A DNA stretch of 64,000 nt from Kwoniella botswanensis. Taxonomy: Eukaryota; Basidiomycota; Tremellomycetes; Tremellales; Cryptococcaceae. The translations under genes and the position numbers were made by a program. How positions within the stretch are numbered: position 1 is the stretch's first letter; every line of letters starts with the position of its first letter. The stretch is from the NCBI RefSeq assembly GCF_036426115.1, contig NC_088599.1, forward strand, positions 9,942,001 to 10,006,000, written 5' to 3'. Positions 21,555 through 33,679 of the stretch are shown in pieces. The notes below the pieces were generated by a model. It was not told the DNA's origin. It ran no database searches and saw only the letters and a list, made by a program, of their open reading frames with translations.

Positions 21555-24198
21555 ATGTCAGGATCTTTCCCTTCTTCCTCTTCTTCTCAACCAGAACAAG
21601 GATCATCAAATACTTCAACATTACCTAGTACCGGTCATTCAATTCAGACTGATATCAATCAAGATCAGCCACCTTTACCACCCTACGCTCGACCTTCAGT
21701 TGGTGAATATTCTCCCACGTCTGCTCCAGCAAGTAAGATGAGTTCAAGTAATTCAACTCCACCTGAATTGGGATCAGGCTCAGGTTCAGCTTCGGGATCG
21801 GGATCATCAATCAATAACGAAGAAGAACAATTAGACTTGGCTAGATCGACCGCAAGTAGATTGGGATTACCTCTACAACGACCTAGTCTAGGTTCTACTC
21901 CATCTACTGAACCACTCATCGCACCTGGTGATATTTCACCTTCTACCACACCTGTCAACAACCCTTTCTCTGTTAATACCAACACTCAAGGACAAAGACT
22001 CAGCGTGGGTGGTGGCGGTTCAGCCAACCCATTCGGTGGATCATCAGCTTCTTCAAAATCGTCCATCTCAATACCTTCGCCTACTGCCCCTAAAATAAGA
22101 ATCAACGATATGCCCAATTCTCCCCCTTCTGAAGATGTCTCTCAGGCTCCTACTCCTCCCGCTGTACCCGACTCAGCAGCCCCAAGCTCGACCTCATCCC
22201 ACGGGTTCAGCTCGCCATTCTCTAAACCTTCTGCATTGAGAAGTTCGATCAATTCCATACCCGCTTCACCAACCAACAAAAGAGCATCTAATGGCTCGAC
22301 CGTCTCTGCCGCTGGAGGAGTCTTGACTGCTTCAGGGGTAGAAGTCAATCAAGGTAAAAATAATATCGCTGCTAGAAGAGCGTTGAGGATGAAACAAGCT
22401 CAATCAACCGATTCAAAAGGTGCTAATGGTCGATATTCCAATTACACTCAACCTAACAAGAATGCCGCGTTGAATAGGAAAGCATTCCAATCGACTAGGT
22501 TGAAAGGTGAAATTTATAAACCTTGGTTGGAACAGAGAGATCCAGCGCTAAGATGGGCTAGATGGATTACTATTGGAAGTATCGTTTTGGGTTTCGCTAT
22601 TGCCGCTGTTAGTGAGTATCGACGATTTCATCCCTACGTGACCGTTGGTACGTATGATATGGTCCTGATGGGAGTTTTATCTGTATAGTCTGTTGGGATG
22701 GATATAGGTCTGTACCTAAACTTGGGAAAGTGTGAGTTGACAAATTCAGACGTACGGGAAGGAAAAGAGGTCAGTGGCTAATTGGGATTTGTTTGGTTAT
22801 TGCAGATGTAACCTCATCAATGAAGATTTCTCGAGTGGCAGTATCGATTCTAGTATCTTCCAACATGAAGTTCGATTAGATGGATACGGGTGAGTTTTGC
22901 GATGCCATCTCTGTCCATTAAGATCAGTAATTAACATCTGTCTGGATGTAGTTACGGTTCATTCCAATGGACTACCAATGACGCTAAAAACTCCTACGTG
23001 AAAGATGGTGTTTTATACATCGTACCAACTCTCACATCGGACGATATCGGTGTAGACGCAATTACAAATGGATATACGGTCAATCTTACTGCAGATGGTA
23101 CATGTACCTCGACCAACGTATCCAATTGTGTGGCAGTATCCAACTCCTCCCAATTGACTGTTATCAACCCTGTCAAAACTGCTCGATTGATCACCAAGAA
23201 CTCTCACTCGATCAAATATGGTAAAGTCGAAGTGAAAGCAAAATTCCCTACTGGTGATTGGTTATGGCCCAGAATATCGATGTTACCTGTTAATAACACT
23301 TATGGAGCATGGCCTAGATCAGGTCAAATCAATGTGAGTGAACACTCTGTCTCTTGATTTTAAACGTGGCCAAGCTGATAGCATTGCGTTATATAGATCC
23401 TCAATGGAAAGGGCAATAATGCTTCTTACGATAGTAGAGGTGTAGATTATGCTCAGTCTGATTTGCATTGGGGTGAGTGTCATTAATTAAGATGATGGGT
23501 GACTGTAGACTGATTTTGGTGAAAATGAATATTTTGACAGGTCCCACGGTCGATCTCGACAGACAATATTTGACTTGGGGATACAGAGAACAACGACGAA
23601 CTTACTATTCACAGAAATACCATACCTTCGGATTAGAATGGAATGATCAATTCATGTGGACCTGTAAGTCAAACATCGTCCAATATTGACTGTCTACCCG
23701 TGGAAGAAAATGACACTGACACCTTGTATGATTTTGTTGCAGATATTGATTCTCGTGTTTCTCAAGTTATCTCATACAGATTTAACAAAGAATCGTTCTG
23801 GTCCAGAGGAAAGTTCCCTACTACGTATACGAACAACACCGAGGTAATCAAATTGATCAACCCATGGTTGGCTTCTTCCGAAAATGTTGCTCCATTCGAT
23901 CAACGTGAGTTCCGAGTTCTCCTCTTCCTCCTCTGGTCTCCATCAGATTTGCTGACTGATCGATCGATTTGGTTGTATAGCATTCTACCTCATGATTGAT
24001 CTCGCCGTTGGATCTCAAGACGGATGGTTCCCAGATGGTACAGGTGGTAAACCATGGATTGATCAATCCGGATCTGCAATGTCTGACTTCTGGGCGGCTA
24101 AATCGAAATGGTGGGATTCATCTTGGACGGCCAAAGATGCTACGGCTGAGGATAGGGCTTTTGCCATTGAGAGCGTAAAGATGTGGGAGAAATGTTAG
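21555..24198 (+). CDS. KRE6/SKN1-type GH16 beta-glucan synthesis protein, probable pseudoenzyme
   Basis: Type II membrane protein of the KRE6/SKN1 family needed for beta-1,6-glucan in fungal walls. Eight exons: 21555..22611, 22689..22731, 22806..22889, 22952..23333, 23397..23472, 23541..23663, 23743..23904, 23981..24198; 714 residues. Residues 1-335 are a cytosolic Ser/Pro/Gly-rich tail; the signal-anchor span is about 336-353 (WITIGSIVLGFAIAAV); the luminal GH16 domain follows (INEDFSSGSIDSSIFQHEV; KYGKVEVKAKFPTGDWLWP; SDLHWGPTVDLDRQYLTWG; HTFGLEWNDQFMWTYID; FYLMIDLAVGSQDGWFPD). The expected active-site motif E-I-D-x-x-E reads Q-I-N-I-L-N, so all three acidic residues are amides. The intron between exons 4 and 5 falls inside this motif. 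N-glycosylation sites are frequent (NNT, NAS, NNT). Confidence 0.92.
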
Positions 24199-24683
24199 GC
24201 GCGGTTGCTTGTAAGTTAGGGTATAGAAAGGGAGAAAAGGGGGGTTAGGACATTATATAGATCGCTCAAGGGAAGTACGAGCGGATGGTTTATACATTTA
24301 TATATATGAGGACATACAGTAACTATAATCAGGATTCGCTTTCCATTTTCATGTATCTTCGGTATCGATAAGGCTATGCATGCATCTCAGCATTTTAAGA
24401 AGATAGAGGATTATTGTGAGAGGGGATGAGCCTCTCTGCCACTTCATGATGAGTGGTTGTTCACGAGTCCGGTTAAGAAGACGTTGCGTGACCGAGAATG
24501 CCATGTCAATACGCGGCAACAACATCCTTCATCTCCTTTCGTCTCCAAAAACAAGTCTTGACATATAGGTACGCATACAACCTCAAAGCCAGATACCTGA
24601 GCAGCCATCTGTCTGAACTGTTGTCACTCATTACCTATCACGTTATCCGTTCGAGGAAGAAGTCCTGCTACATACTCAACAAG
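24199..24683. promoter_or_regulatory. Intergenic region, GH16 gene 3' end / DSC3 promoter
   Basis: 485 bases. A TATATATGAGG stretch near 24300. An in-frame ATG at 24498 could extend DSC3 upstream by 62 codons but the added sequence looks like leader. Confidence 0.4.
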
Positions 24684-26628
24684 ATGCCATCTGGACCGTC
24701 AAACCAAGAATCCGAACCACTCTTACCTCTCCATCAACCTGCTACTACCAGTAGTACACCTTCTCGATCTCGCTTATCCGCTCGCCGATACAACCCACAT
24801 TCATTAAGCTCTACAAGCAGAGATAAAGGCAAGGGCAAAGCGACGGCTTTGAGCGATATTGAAGCTGGTAGGACCTCTCCAGAAAAGGATTCAAGTGATT
24901 TACATTCGCCCAACGCTAGACGCAAAGGTAAAGCCAAAGCTAAGGAGGACAAGCGAGGTAGGAATGTGACGATTATATTCAGTAACGAGTCGGAGATAAC
25001 AGGTCATGGAAATTTGGAGTGTTGGGTCGAAGATGGAGAGAACGTGGGGAGTCTGAAAGAGCAGGTGAGTGTGAGAGTCTGTTTGATAGGTGATGCGTGT
25101 GCATCGCATAGCTTGGGATGGGGATATACTGTGGTATATGGAGGTGAAAGGGATAGATATATTGTCAGATATCAGATGAGATCAACTAGACAGTGCATTA
25201 TGAGGTTAATGTACATGACCGTTGCGGCAGATCAAAACCCTTCGTCCATCCTTACAATCCCATAACCTTCGATTGATCCATTCTGGCCGATTATTGACGG
25301 ATGGTATACTCTTATTGCCTTGGCTGAGATCGTTAGAAGAGAGAGTGAAAAGACAAGCTGCAGGTGTAGGTGGAGATGTTGAAAATGTACTGAAGGAAGT
25401 TGGATTGACCGAAGATCGGAGTGAATCCTCCTCATCTGACGGCGATGATCATGAGGACGATGATGAGGGGGGCAAAATAAGAAAAAAGGCCGGTGAGAAG
25501 ATCGTTAATGAGAAAGTATGGCTGCACTGTATTGTTGGTGGGAAAGAGGAGAAAACAAGCACCAATGAAGAAGAAGAGGTGAGTGTGTACCGTACCAACC
25601 AAACCCATCTACACTCTATGTGCTAAATATGACCTTGTCTTTTCTTCACTTCGGTCAGCCAAGTGCACCGCGCAGAAGAGGATTTGACGTTCTTCTAGAT
25701 GCTGGACTTTCAGCGGATGATGTCGCTGCGATGAGAAGGCAGTTCTACGAGAGTAGAGGGGAAGAAGTGCCGGAAGGTATGGAGGACGGTGATATCAGTG
25801 AGTAGAGTGGCTTCTTACCGTGTCGCATGATCGATATCACTTTTTGGTATTGTTCCATGCTTCATGCTGATGGATGCATGATTGCAGATGACGAGCACGC
25901 TCGAGCATTGGAAGAACAGTGGATAGAAGGTGATATGACTGCTGAGACAGCTACCAGTGAGTTCGACGTTCATTAACCAATCGTCTTCATTCTTTAGTGG
26001 ATCTTGGCATACTGCCCACTCCATAGGAAGCAGTATGTGGAAGCGACATTCATGTAGCTGACACTCTTTTGTTCTATCCCCAGCTACGACCGAAGGATTA
26101 TACTCCTCGATCCTACACGGTTTATTGACAGGCTTCCTATTCCCTATAACACCATGGTTCTTCTTCCGCGAACCACCCCTACCCAATTTTTTCGATGCTG
26201 ATGCAGAAGCTATCAACCTTTCTCGAATCGATCAAACGGCCAACAGGCGTACTTCAGCGGCCAGTACAAGTAATGTCAATCCAATCGACAATACGCATGT
26301 TAGTAATAATGGCGAAGCGTCTGAACCCATCACAACCACAAATGCATCGACGTCAACCGGTACGGACGGAATGGCTTCAGCACAAGATCGTTTCATGCGC
26401 GCCGGCGGGATTGGAATGGGTCTAGGAGAAATCGTGGCGAGTCAAGTATTTGGGAAGAGGATGCAGGTGAGTCCTATAACGCTCTTTTGTCACCACATTC
26501 TCCCGTATATCTCTCTTTCTTCCATGGATGATGATTACAGCTGATAGATTATCATTGTTTGTCAGATGGGTATCCTGCTAGGTACAATCCTTAATATAGC
26601 TTTTGGCGCATTGAGATTCCTCAACTAG
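24684..26628 (+). CDS. DSC3: DSC E3 ubiquitin ligase complex subunit 3
   Basis: Subunit of the Golgi/ER Dsc ubiquitin ligase, which in fungi activates SREBP and degrades orphan membrane proteins. Six exons: 24684..25064, 25231..25578, 25659..25797, 25888..25956, 26084..26466, 26566..26628; 460 residues. Visible: a basic disordered N-terminus, a ubiquitin-like domain split across exons 1-2 (NVTIIFSNESEITGHGNLEC; LRPSLQSHNLRLIHSGRLL), an acidic insert, then the DUF2407 C-terminal signature RRRGFDVLLDAGLSADDVAA and MRRQFYESRGEEVP. After this, two membrane spans: LYSSILHGLLTGFLFPITPW and, at the C-terminus, MGILLGTILNIAFGALRF. SREBP control of sterol and hypoxia response is known in Cryptococcus, which fits. 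Confidence 0.92.
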
Positions 26629-26798
26629 AATCGAGTACTGCTCGCAATGGAAAGTTATTCATGTCTGGCGAAACGAACGATCTTCCTATATCAACCCGTA
26701 AATACTGAAAATATGGTATATTACACAATTATCCTCTTGAATGCGCTGATCAAGTGCGGGACGACCCTCCCCTAACTTACCGATTGATTCGATCAGTT

Positions 26799-28583
26799 TT
26801 AAGTCATCCAAGCGCCAGATGACCAACTCTGCGCTGGTTTTACTGCTCCTTTCAATCTTAGCTTATTATCCCAGGCTATCATCCTACGGTATCCTCGCCA
26901 AGCCCTCCTTGCTTTCTTCTTGGTCTCCACCATCTCGTCTTGTACATGAGTATCGGGGCGTGGCTCGTCGTCATCATAGAAATCACCTTGATCAGAAGAG
27001 GATCCATCGGAGCAATCAGTGTCGTGCTCAGCTTGCCCCTGGGTTTGAGGGTGAGAGGCATCTTCGTCGTGCTCTCCATCTGAGTTCTCAACCTTATCAC
27101 AAGCATTTGATACTGATCTGACGTGATTCTCGTCATCTGGTTCGGAAACGATGAAGCTCAGCAGATGAAATGGTAACGGAGTGTCCCATTTTCCACTTGA
27201 GGGATTCTGCATATTCTTATGGCTCTGGAATCGGTTCATCCTATCTCGCTTGTAAGGTTCTCTTCCACATACGATTTCTCGAGTAGACGTCTTTCCCCAT
27301 CGAGAAGTATTGAAATCCTGATAAGTATCTTGAACATCGAATCTTGTGTCTTTATCTCCATTGGTTAACCTCATCTTGTTTGCAGATTCTTTCTTTCGAT
27401 CTTGATAATCTCTCAATTTAGCCCATGAAACAGAGAATTGAGGTATGATCTCGTTGTTGGGATTATCAATCACCACAACCCCCCCTTGAGTACTCATACG
27501 ATGTTTCCCTTTATCTGCATTAGGTCTATCGTCGTCCGCATAATCGTGCGGAGTACCGTACAAGGGAGCAGTGCCGTAGTCTCCAAATTTGTCAATATAA
27601 CTATTCAGATATTCATCTTGCTCTTGCTCACTGAGATTAGAAATGGAGGAAATCATCTTAGCAGTTTTCCAAGTAGCTCTAGCCAATTCCAAATACACAT
27701 CTCCGGATCTGGAGATATACGGTCGGGAATCTTTCAAGGCTCTCATTATACATTGTTGGTGTTTCGGACATAGTCCACCATAACTTGCTGGATCGGTGTA
27801 TATACCGTGCATTCCCGGTCTGATAGTATATTCGACGTGAGAATCGTACTGGGAAGAATGGTTAACACGGATGAACGGGTCTAGCAGGGTACGTAAGTAA
27901 AATTTAGATGGGTCGATCCATCCTTCCCCCTCTTCGTTTCTCTCTGTGTGTGAGGTGATAGTTGGTTTTCGTTTCAAGAAACTATGTTGAATTTTCGTGC
28001 CAGGAAATAAATTACAATTCTCATTCTTTGTAAAATTCGTTTTAGGATTCGGTTCTTCAAATTCACTTAACTTCAATAACAATCCCCTTGAACCTTTCTC
28101 GGTTGTATATTCCTCAGAGATCGTACATCTTTTCAAACCAGCTTCGATATCATTCTCTTTCAACGGTATGAGATTGGTTTTCATTGGGTTGTTGGTATTT
28201 TCGTATTTCTGGCTCCAGGCGTGTGGCAAGCATGCTGTATCTTCGTAGAATAGATGTGCCTCGATCCTTGAATACGGAAGATTATCGAATATCCCCTCGG
28301 AGGGGTCAAGGCTACCTTCGTCTAGGCGTTTGAGACAGTGTTTCTGAACCCACTTCTCATGTTCACTAGAAACTGCGGGGGTGGGGCTGATATCGATGCC
28401 CTTGGTGCTGTAACCCCCTGGGAAAGTGTCATCTTGACGTGCAGCGGGGTTGTTGGATGAGTGTTGTCTATGGCTAGTATCATCGTTCGACGATGCTGAA
28501 CAGTCACATGAGTGGCCTATTCCAGCAGAAGATCCAGCTGAGGATACGTCAAGCGCACGGGCAGAACGAATAGGGATAGACAT
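26799..28583 (-). CDS. Orphan protein of 594 residues, function unknown
   Basis: A single open frame with no introns, stop at 26799. The Met at 28583 (MSIPIRSARAL) is chosen for its AACC context; the frame stays open to 28781 (66 more codons). I recognise no domain. The N-terminal 80 residues are Ser/Asn-rich; the centre is mixed and globular-looking (WVQKHCLKRLDEGSLDP; YTIRPGMHGIYTDPASYGG; CPKHQQCIMRALKDSR); about residues 480-550 are Asp/Glu/Ser-rich; the end is basic and aromatic (KKKARRAWRGYRRMIAWD). Codon use resembles its neighbours, so it is likely real. It lies between DSC3 (convergent) and an AGTRAP-like gene. It shows no similarity by eye to the three paralogs at 35.7-40.7 kb. Confidence 0.65.
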   Translation of the reverse strand: MSIPIRSARALDVSSAGSSAGIGHSCDCSASSNDDTSHRQHSSNNPAARQDDTFPGGYSTKGIDISPTPAVSSEHEKWVQKHCLKRLDEGSLDPSEGIFDNLPYSRIEAHLFYEDTACLPHAWSQKYENTNNPMKTNLIPLKENDIEAGLKRCTISEEYTTEKGSRGLLLKLSEFEEPNPKTNFTKNENCNLFPGTKIQHSFLKRKPTITSHTERNEEGEGWIDPSKFYLRTLLDPFIRVNHSSQYDSHVEYTIRPGMHGIYTDPASYGGLCPKHQQCIMRALKDSRPYISRSGDVYLELARATWKTAKMISSISNLSEQEQDEYLNSYIDKFGDYGTAPLYGTPHDYADDDRPNADKGKHRMSTQGGVVVIDNPNNEIIPQFSVSWAKLRDYQDRKKESANKMRLTNGDKDTRFDVQDTYQDFNTSRWGKTSTREIVCGREPYKRDRMNRFQSHKNMQNPSSGKWDTPLPFHLLSFIVSEPDDENHVRSVSNACDKVENSDGEHDEDASHPQTQGQAEHDTDCSDGSSSDQGDFYDDDEPRPDTHVQDEMVETKKKARRAWRGYRRMIAWDNKLRLKGAVKPAQSWSSGAWMT

Positions 28584-29303
28584 GGTTATCGAAATGAACG
28601 GCGGATCTGAGTATGTATGATAGAACTTACAATCCGGTAAGGATATCCGTACAGTTGTACTTATAGAATCGAATCTCGGTACAGCCCCTAGAAATCGAGA
28701 GAAGCTACCAGACAGAACAAGAGCTTCGGAAGACTTCCTCTGACGACCTCCTTTGTCAGTACTGTCAGTTCTGGCTAACACTTATACACTTTGAAAAGTC
28801 ATACAAGATACCTGCTAACGCCAATGTTGATGACCCTTTGTTAGATATCCCTTCTGCTACGACACCAAGAACCTCAGGGGTTGCGGTACGGTATTATCGG
28901 ATCGGTATAGCACCCATAGTGATACAGCGATCCTCCTCGCAATAATGCCATTCACTGTGATAATATATATATGCATCTAGTTTACTGAATCCATATTGGG
29001 ATGTAGTCAACATGATGTGATCAGCGTTAATTAATTTCTTCGGTCCAGATGAGGACGACCGAAGTAAGGTGATGTCAGGATAAGGACGATAGAACCTTGA
29101 ATAGACTGCATATACTCGTATATACAGCTATATTCGCTTATACCCCCCCCCCAATTTGCCAAATTCATGAAGATCTATTCAAGATAGTGATACTCGCTTG
29201 GTGGCCGATGATACTAGCTAAACAACCTAAAGGCAAAATAGATATCTCTGTTTAAGCCGCCGAACAGAACCAGCTGTTCAGTAAACGGTTAACCTTGACG
29301 AGG
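28584..29303. promoter_or_regulatory. Intergenic region with C10 tract
   Basis: 720 bases between the orphan gene start and the AGTRAP-like gene end. Holds a run of ten C at 29143-29152 and TATATAT tracts near 28965 and 29120. No gene seen. Confidence 0.4.
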
Positions 29304-30206
29304 TTAAGCAATGGTAGAGTAGCCATTCCTGCCTGGAGGAGGTACCGGTGGTTGATTACCGTTATTGGCATTATCATCGTCGTCACCACCTAATCTGAAT
29401 CCACCAGAGGAAGGGAAATTGCCCGGTTGTTGTTGCTGTTGTTGTTGGCCCTGAGGCTGTGCGGAGGTGAATCCGCCGGGCATCGAAGGGACTGTCCAAT
29501 CTGAATGCATTAACCAGTTAGCGCGGTGTCTACGTTATCTCCATAACGGATATTCTAGTCAGACCGCAAAAGGGCAGTATCGATGCCAACAGGGACAACA
29601 GAGATCGTAAAATGACTCACTGCCTCCTCCAGGTAAGTTCACTCCCTGGGGCATCCTCCAGCTTCCAAACGACAGATCACTACCTCTTTCTCTGAGTTGC
29701 GCTAAACAGCTGAAGAATAACGGGATCTTGATGAGGAACAATAAGATTGAGAATAATAGGATGAAGAAAGAGTATCGGTGGAACAGGAGTGAATACAGGT
29801 CGAATATCCCTGTGAACAGGACAAGTGATAGGAACTGTGTATCAATCGGACAAAGTCAGTATCGGTCTCTAAATAAGTCCCGTATATTTCTTGTGACGAG
29901 GTAATCTATCGGAAATTGACTCGTGTGTCCTTGAACGAGTTATGATCAGACTCACTTGGCGGAATGGTACGGTTGTACTGTGCATCTCATGCGCGACTAT
30001 CCCGAAAAGCTGTCACATTGCATGGTAATCAGCTCATGCTCCATGATCACTCCGAGCTAGCTGATGTGCAGAGAGGACACACCTACCATCAAAGGGAAGT
30101 TGTATCCGAACCCCGTCGTACTGCCCGCAGTGACCAGGGCGAGGGAAGTAGCGGTGGTCAACAAGGACAGTGCGTCCTGTGAAGCGAGTCTGTCTTGTAA
30201 TGACAT
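29304..30206 (-). CDS. AGTRAP-like four-span membrane protein
   Basis: Resembles the type-1 angiotensin II receptor-associated protein family, small endomembrane proteins; the fungal role is unknown. Four exons on the minus strand: 30206..30087, 30009..29956, 29834..29621, 29500..29304; 194 residues. Visible hydrophobic segments: ALSLLTTATSLALVTAG, YNFPLMLFGIVAHEM, FLSLVLFTGIFDLYSLLF and FFILLFSILLFLIKIPLFF, then a cytosolic tail with RERGSDLSFGSW and a Gln- (seven Q), Asp- and Pro-rich end. The span order and the RERG motif after the last span match AGTRAP (MYRERGGELLV). An upstream in-frame Met at 30278 is possible but 30206 gives the family-like start. Confidence 0.6.
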
Positions 30207-30546
30207 TTTCTTGGACTTTTTCTCGGGCTGAGTTGACGTATGGAAGTTTCCTAGGTCGGATTTGGGTACTACTATCACTGGTACAGCTCATAAGAAGAGC
30301 AGGACAAGCAAAGAGGGAGATGCAATGGGAATGAGAACGTGTTCATCACTTCCCCAGCTGATCCGCCGGAAAGAGATCATACCTGAACGGCGATCGCCGA
30401 TGATAATCCTGAGTGAGTACCGTCAATCCATGTCCGGATTGAGTTAAGATAACAAAGCAAGCAACCACAATTCAAAATGAATCTGCACATCTACATCAAG
30501 AATACAGAGAGTTAGAGACGCATATCATAGGAACTCACCGGGGATC
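30207..30546. promoter_or_regulatory. Divergent promoter, AGTRAP-like / metallophosphatase
   Basis: 340 bases upstream of both genes. Purine-rich in the middle (AAGAAGAGCAGG region). No gene seen. Confidence 0.4.
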
Positions 30547-33500
30547 ATGAGGCAAATCACTCTTCTCTCCCTTCTCATTGGAGTATCAGCTTCTCAACAT
30601 AGCTTGAAACTGCCGGAACCGACCAGGCAATTGGAATGGAAAGATGTCAATTTCCTCAGTACTTCAGACATCCATGGTGAGTTGGATGTCGGTGTATCCT
30701 ACGAAAAGATGTTACAGACAGCTAATGATTGATGGACGACAGGATGGCTGCTGGGTCACCAACATGTGAGCTCGGTGTCTTTGGAATGCACGCATTGTAC
30801 TTCAGCTGATCTTCCCGTTGTAGGCGACATGGCCGGAGCCCGTGAGTTCAGTAAAGTTCAGTAATATGATTGATTGAATGGTAGAGCTGACTCTTTCCAT
30901 GCAGAACTATTCAGGCGATTACGGATCCTTAGCGTCATTTGCAACCCACATGAGACGTATAGCGCATGACAAAGGAGTTGATTTGCTTTTAGTGTGAGTT
31001 CAGTCCGCATTCCTATTTCGGATAAATCGCTCATTATATTGCGAGCGGTTCAGCGATGCCGGAGATCATCACGATGGATCAGGACTCGTCTCATCTTCAT
31101 CAGATGCTGCAGGCAAAGCAGAAGATATCTTCTCGATGTTGCCTTACGACATCATCACTATTGGTAACCACGAGCTGTACCACTATGAAGATGCGTTGGA
31201 GGAGTACAGGAATAAAGGAAGATGGTGAGTCTAGTACCTGAAAGGTCATCTCCCAGATGCCTTGCACCACTGCCATCACGCCATGCTTGATTGTCACATA
31301 TCTTGCCAGTGTAGCGGCCAGTCATCTGATTGTTCGAACCACAGCTGATTTCCATGGTACACAGGAATGGCAGATATTTAACATCAAACGTAAATATCAC
31401 GATTCAATCTGAAGATGGATCTTTTCAGTCGGTACCTTTGGGAGAACAGTATCTCAAGTTTGTTACGGAGCAGTAAGCTAAATATGATGAAAGTGATGCC
31501 GATGATTACCAAGCTGATCAATCGATCATAGAGGTAGAAAAGTCACTGCCTTTGGTATCATATTCAACTGTGAGCTGCTGTGTACCGGTTTGTATTGTAT
31601 AATGAAGCTGATCAATGAGATCTGTAGTCCAAGCTCATGCTAAGTAAGCTTTTGATGGATCCCTGCCAGAGAGTTTTAGCTTACCTTCGATTCTAGAGGC
31701 ATATCAATACAGAAACCCTCTAAATTAGCTAAAGAACCTTGGTTCTTGGATGCGATAAAGGACAAACCTGATTACTTGTACGTGTCGAATGGTTCTCGTC
31801 TTTGTATTTACCGTCTTGTAATTTTCTCGTTTTCACTGAGACCCGAAGAATTGCTTACGAGTGAAAATTGATTGTCAATGATCCTCTCAAACAGCGTCTT
31901 AGCTGGACATATGCCTGCAAGAGGTGAAACAGCAGAGTTCGGGCCTATCTTCGATGCTATACGAGAGGCGCATCCTAAAGTCCCGATATACATCTTCGGT
32001 GAGCTGCCTTGGCAGAAATGTTGCATGAAATCCAGCTTATACCAAGATTAAAAAGGGGGTCACACTCATGTCCGAGACTGTGTTCAGTACGATGACAGAT
32101 CTATCGGGTAAGCTGACTTGTTCTTCTTTGCTTTACGACTTTAGCTGACCGACCATTGTCGCCATGATGAGCAGAGTCGTACCGGGAAGATATCTTGAAA
32201 CGGTTGCTTTCACCTCGTGAGCTTTCTTGACGAGGACAAACGAAGACCAGCTGATTGTGAGCGTGTCAGGTCTTCTCTGCCCCAGGACAACGATGAGGAA
32301 CCTTTGGATGTAGCTCGAAGGTATATCGACGGTAACCCGGTCAGGTAAGCGGATATCGAAATTTCATCAACTTGGCCTCAGCTCACTCAATAATGCTAGC
32401 TACAAATGGCACACAAACACCTCAGATGAGGAGTTCGACCTCGTAGGTTCTCCTACAATCATGCATTCTTGTTTCCCTCTAACGATTATCGCTGTCTAGC
32501 CAATTGGGAGGAACATCTCCCTGGCCCTTCTTCGACTAGCATCCAATCTCAATATCTCCACGCCCTTGGGGATAGCTCCACATGACTATTTCCTGGAAAG
32601 ACACCCCTACGGACATCCACGATCAGTCCTCACCGTGTTCTCGGATCAAGTATTGCCTCGCACTATCATTGACAAGGAGAGGAACGGGACAAGGGTGATA
32701 ATTGGAAATGCTGGTAGTCTACGGTTTGACCTGGTAAGCTGAAAGAGGGATATTCATGTTCAGGGACTACAGCTAATGGTTACGACAGTTCCAAGGGAGG
32801 TTCGACAGGAACGATGAATTGACGGTTTCACCATTGTGAGTCGGCCTGCCCGCTAAGAACGGACCATCAAGCTTTGCTGATAAGCATTGGGTAGTACGAG
32901 TAAATTCCTCTATGTTGAACTTCCAGCTGGACTAGCTAGGAATATCACCGAACAGATGAACAAATCTGGAGCCTCGAAACTACTACCTTCTGAGCCTACA
33001 AACAAGTTCGAAGAGGAAGATAGGGTTCGAAGGATATACAATCAGTGGATGTCTGAACAATGGGAAGATTATCTCATACAAGGTGGAGATGATCATTTGT
33101 ATGACCAATTGGAAAGTCAGAGGATATTTAAGGATGACGAAAGTGTTATACCGAAGAAACCTAGAACGATGGGATTTGTCACCAAGGATAGTTGTCCAGG
33201 TAAAGGAGATGATATCGAACATTATCCTGGTGAGCTGAGTGATCGCACGATTATGGCTTTGAGCTCACCATACTGTATGATATAGTTCCCCATGTTGGTA
33301 ATCAGCCGTTAGTCAAGCCGTCTAATCAGTTTATTAAGATTAAGATTGACTGTATGGAAGCTGATATCTCTGTCATCTCTCCGCAGTGACTTCGTTCAAA
33401 CTCCTTTCCCTGATGTCAACAATGATGAGATTATAGATGTGGTATCCATGGATTTTGCTCTGGATGATTTTTGTGAGTCCACTTCTACCCTCAATTAGGA

Positions 33501-33679
33501 GTTTTCATTGAAGTACGGTAGTGCTGATGTCAATTTCATGATACTTAGTGGCCGCTGTCAATGTTCTAGACCCAACTATTGACCTAAAAGAAGAGCATAT
33601 GAAGCCTTATGCAGAAGGGTTGGAGATCAATGTGGTCTTCGGAATGTATGCCAAGGAGATGTGGCAAGATGGGCTTTGA
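30547..33679 (+). CDS. Secreted calcineurin-like metallophosphatase / 5'-nucleotidase family (YHR202W-like)
   Basis: Predicted two-metal phosphoesterase of the secretory pathway or vacuole. Signal peptide MRQITLLSLLIGVSA. Twenty exons: 30547..30676, 30743..30765, 30824..30841, 30905..30993, 31054..31224, 31365..31472, 31532..31569, 31628..31643, 31697..31777, 31895..31998, 32056..32107, 32175..32216, 32270..32344, 32400..32442, 32500..32733, 32789..32835, 32895..33229, 33286..33307, 33387..33472, 33549..33679; 614 residues with phase kept throughout. Metal-site motifs in order: STSDIHGW (D, H), VDAGDHHDGSG (D), TIGNHELYHY (N, H), LAGHMPARGE (H), IFGGHTHVRDC (H, H). Several glycosylation sites (NIT, NIS, NGT). 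The C-terminal 250 residues lack motifs. Family placement is from motif order and length; substrate unknown. Confidence 0.9.

Noticed and set aside
24498-24683. Upstream start for DSC3 at 24498
   Set aside because: The added 62 residues look like translated leader and DSC3 proteins begin with a short disordered tail as from 24684.
26799-28583. The orphan gene as a fourth member of the 35.7-40.7 kb family
   Set aside because: None of the shared blocks (INW, Q-x2-K-S-A-x3-AS-x-IR, Y-R-K-x-DL) occurs in it.
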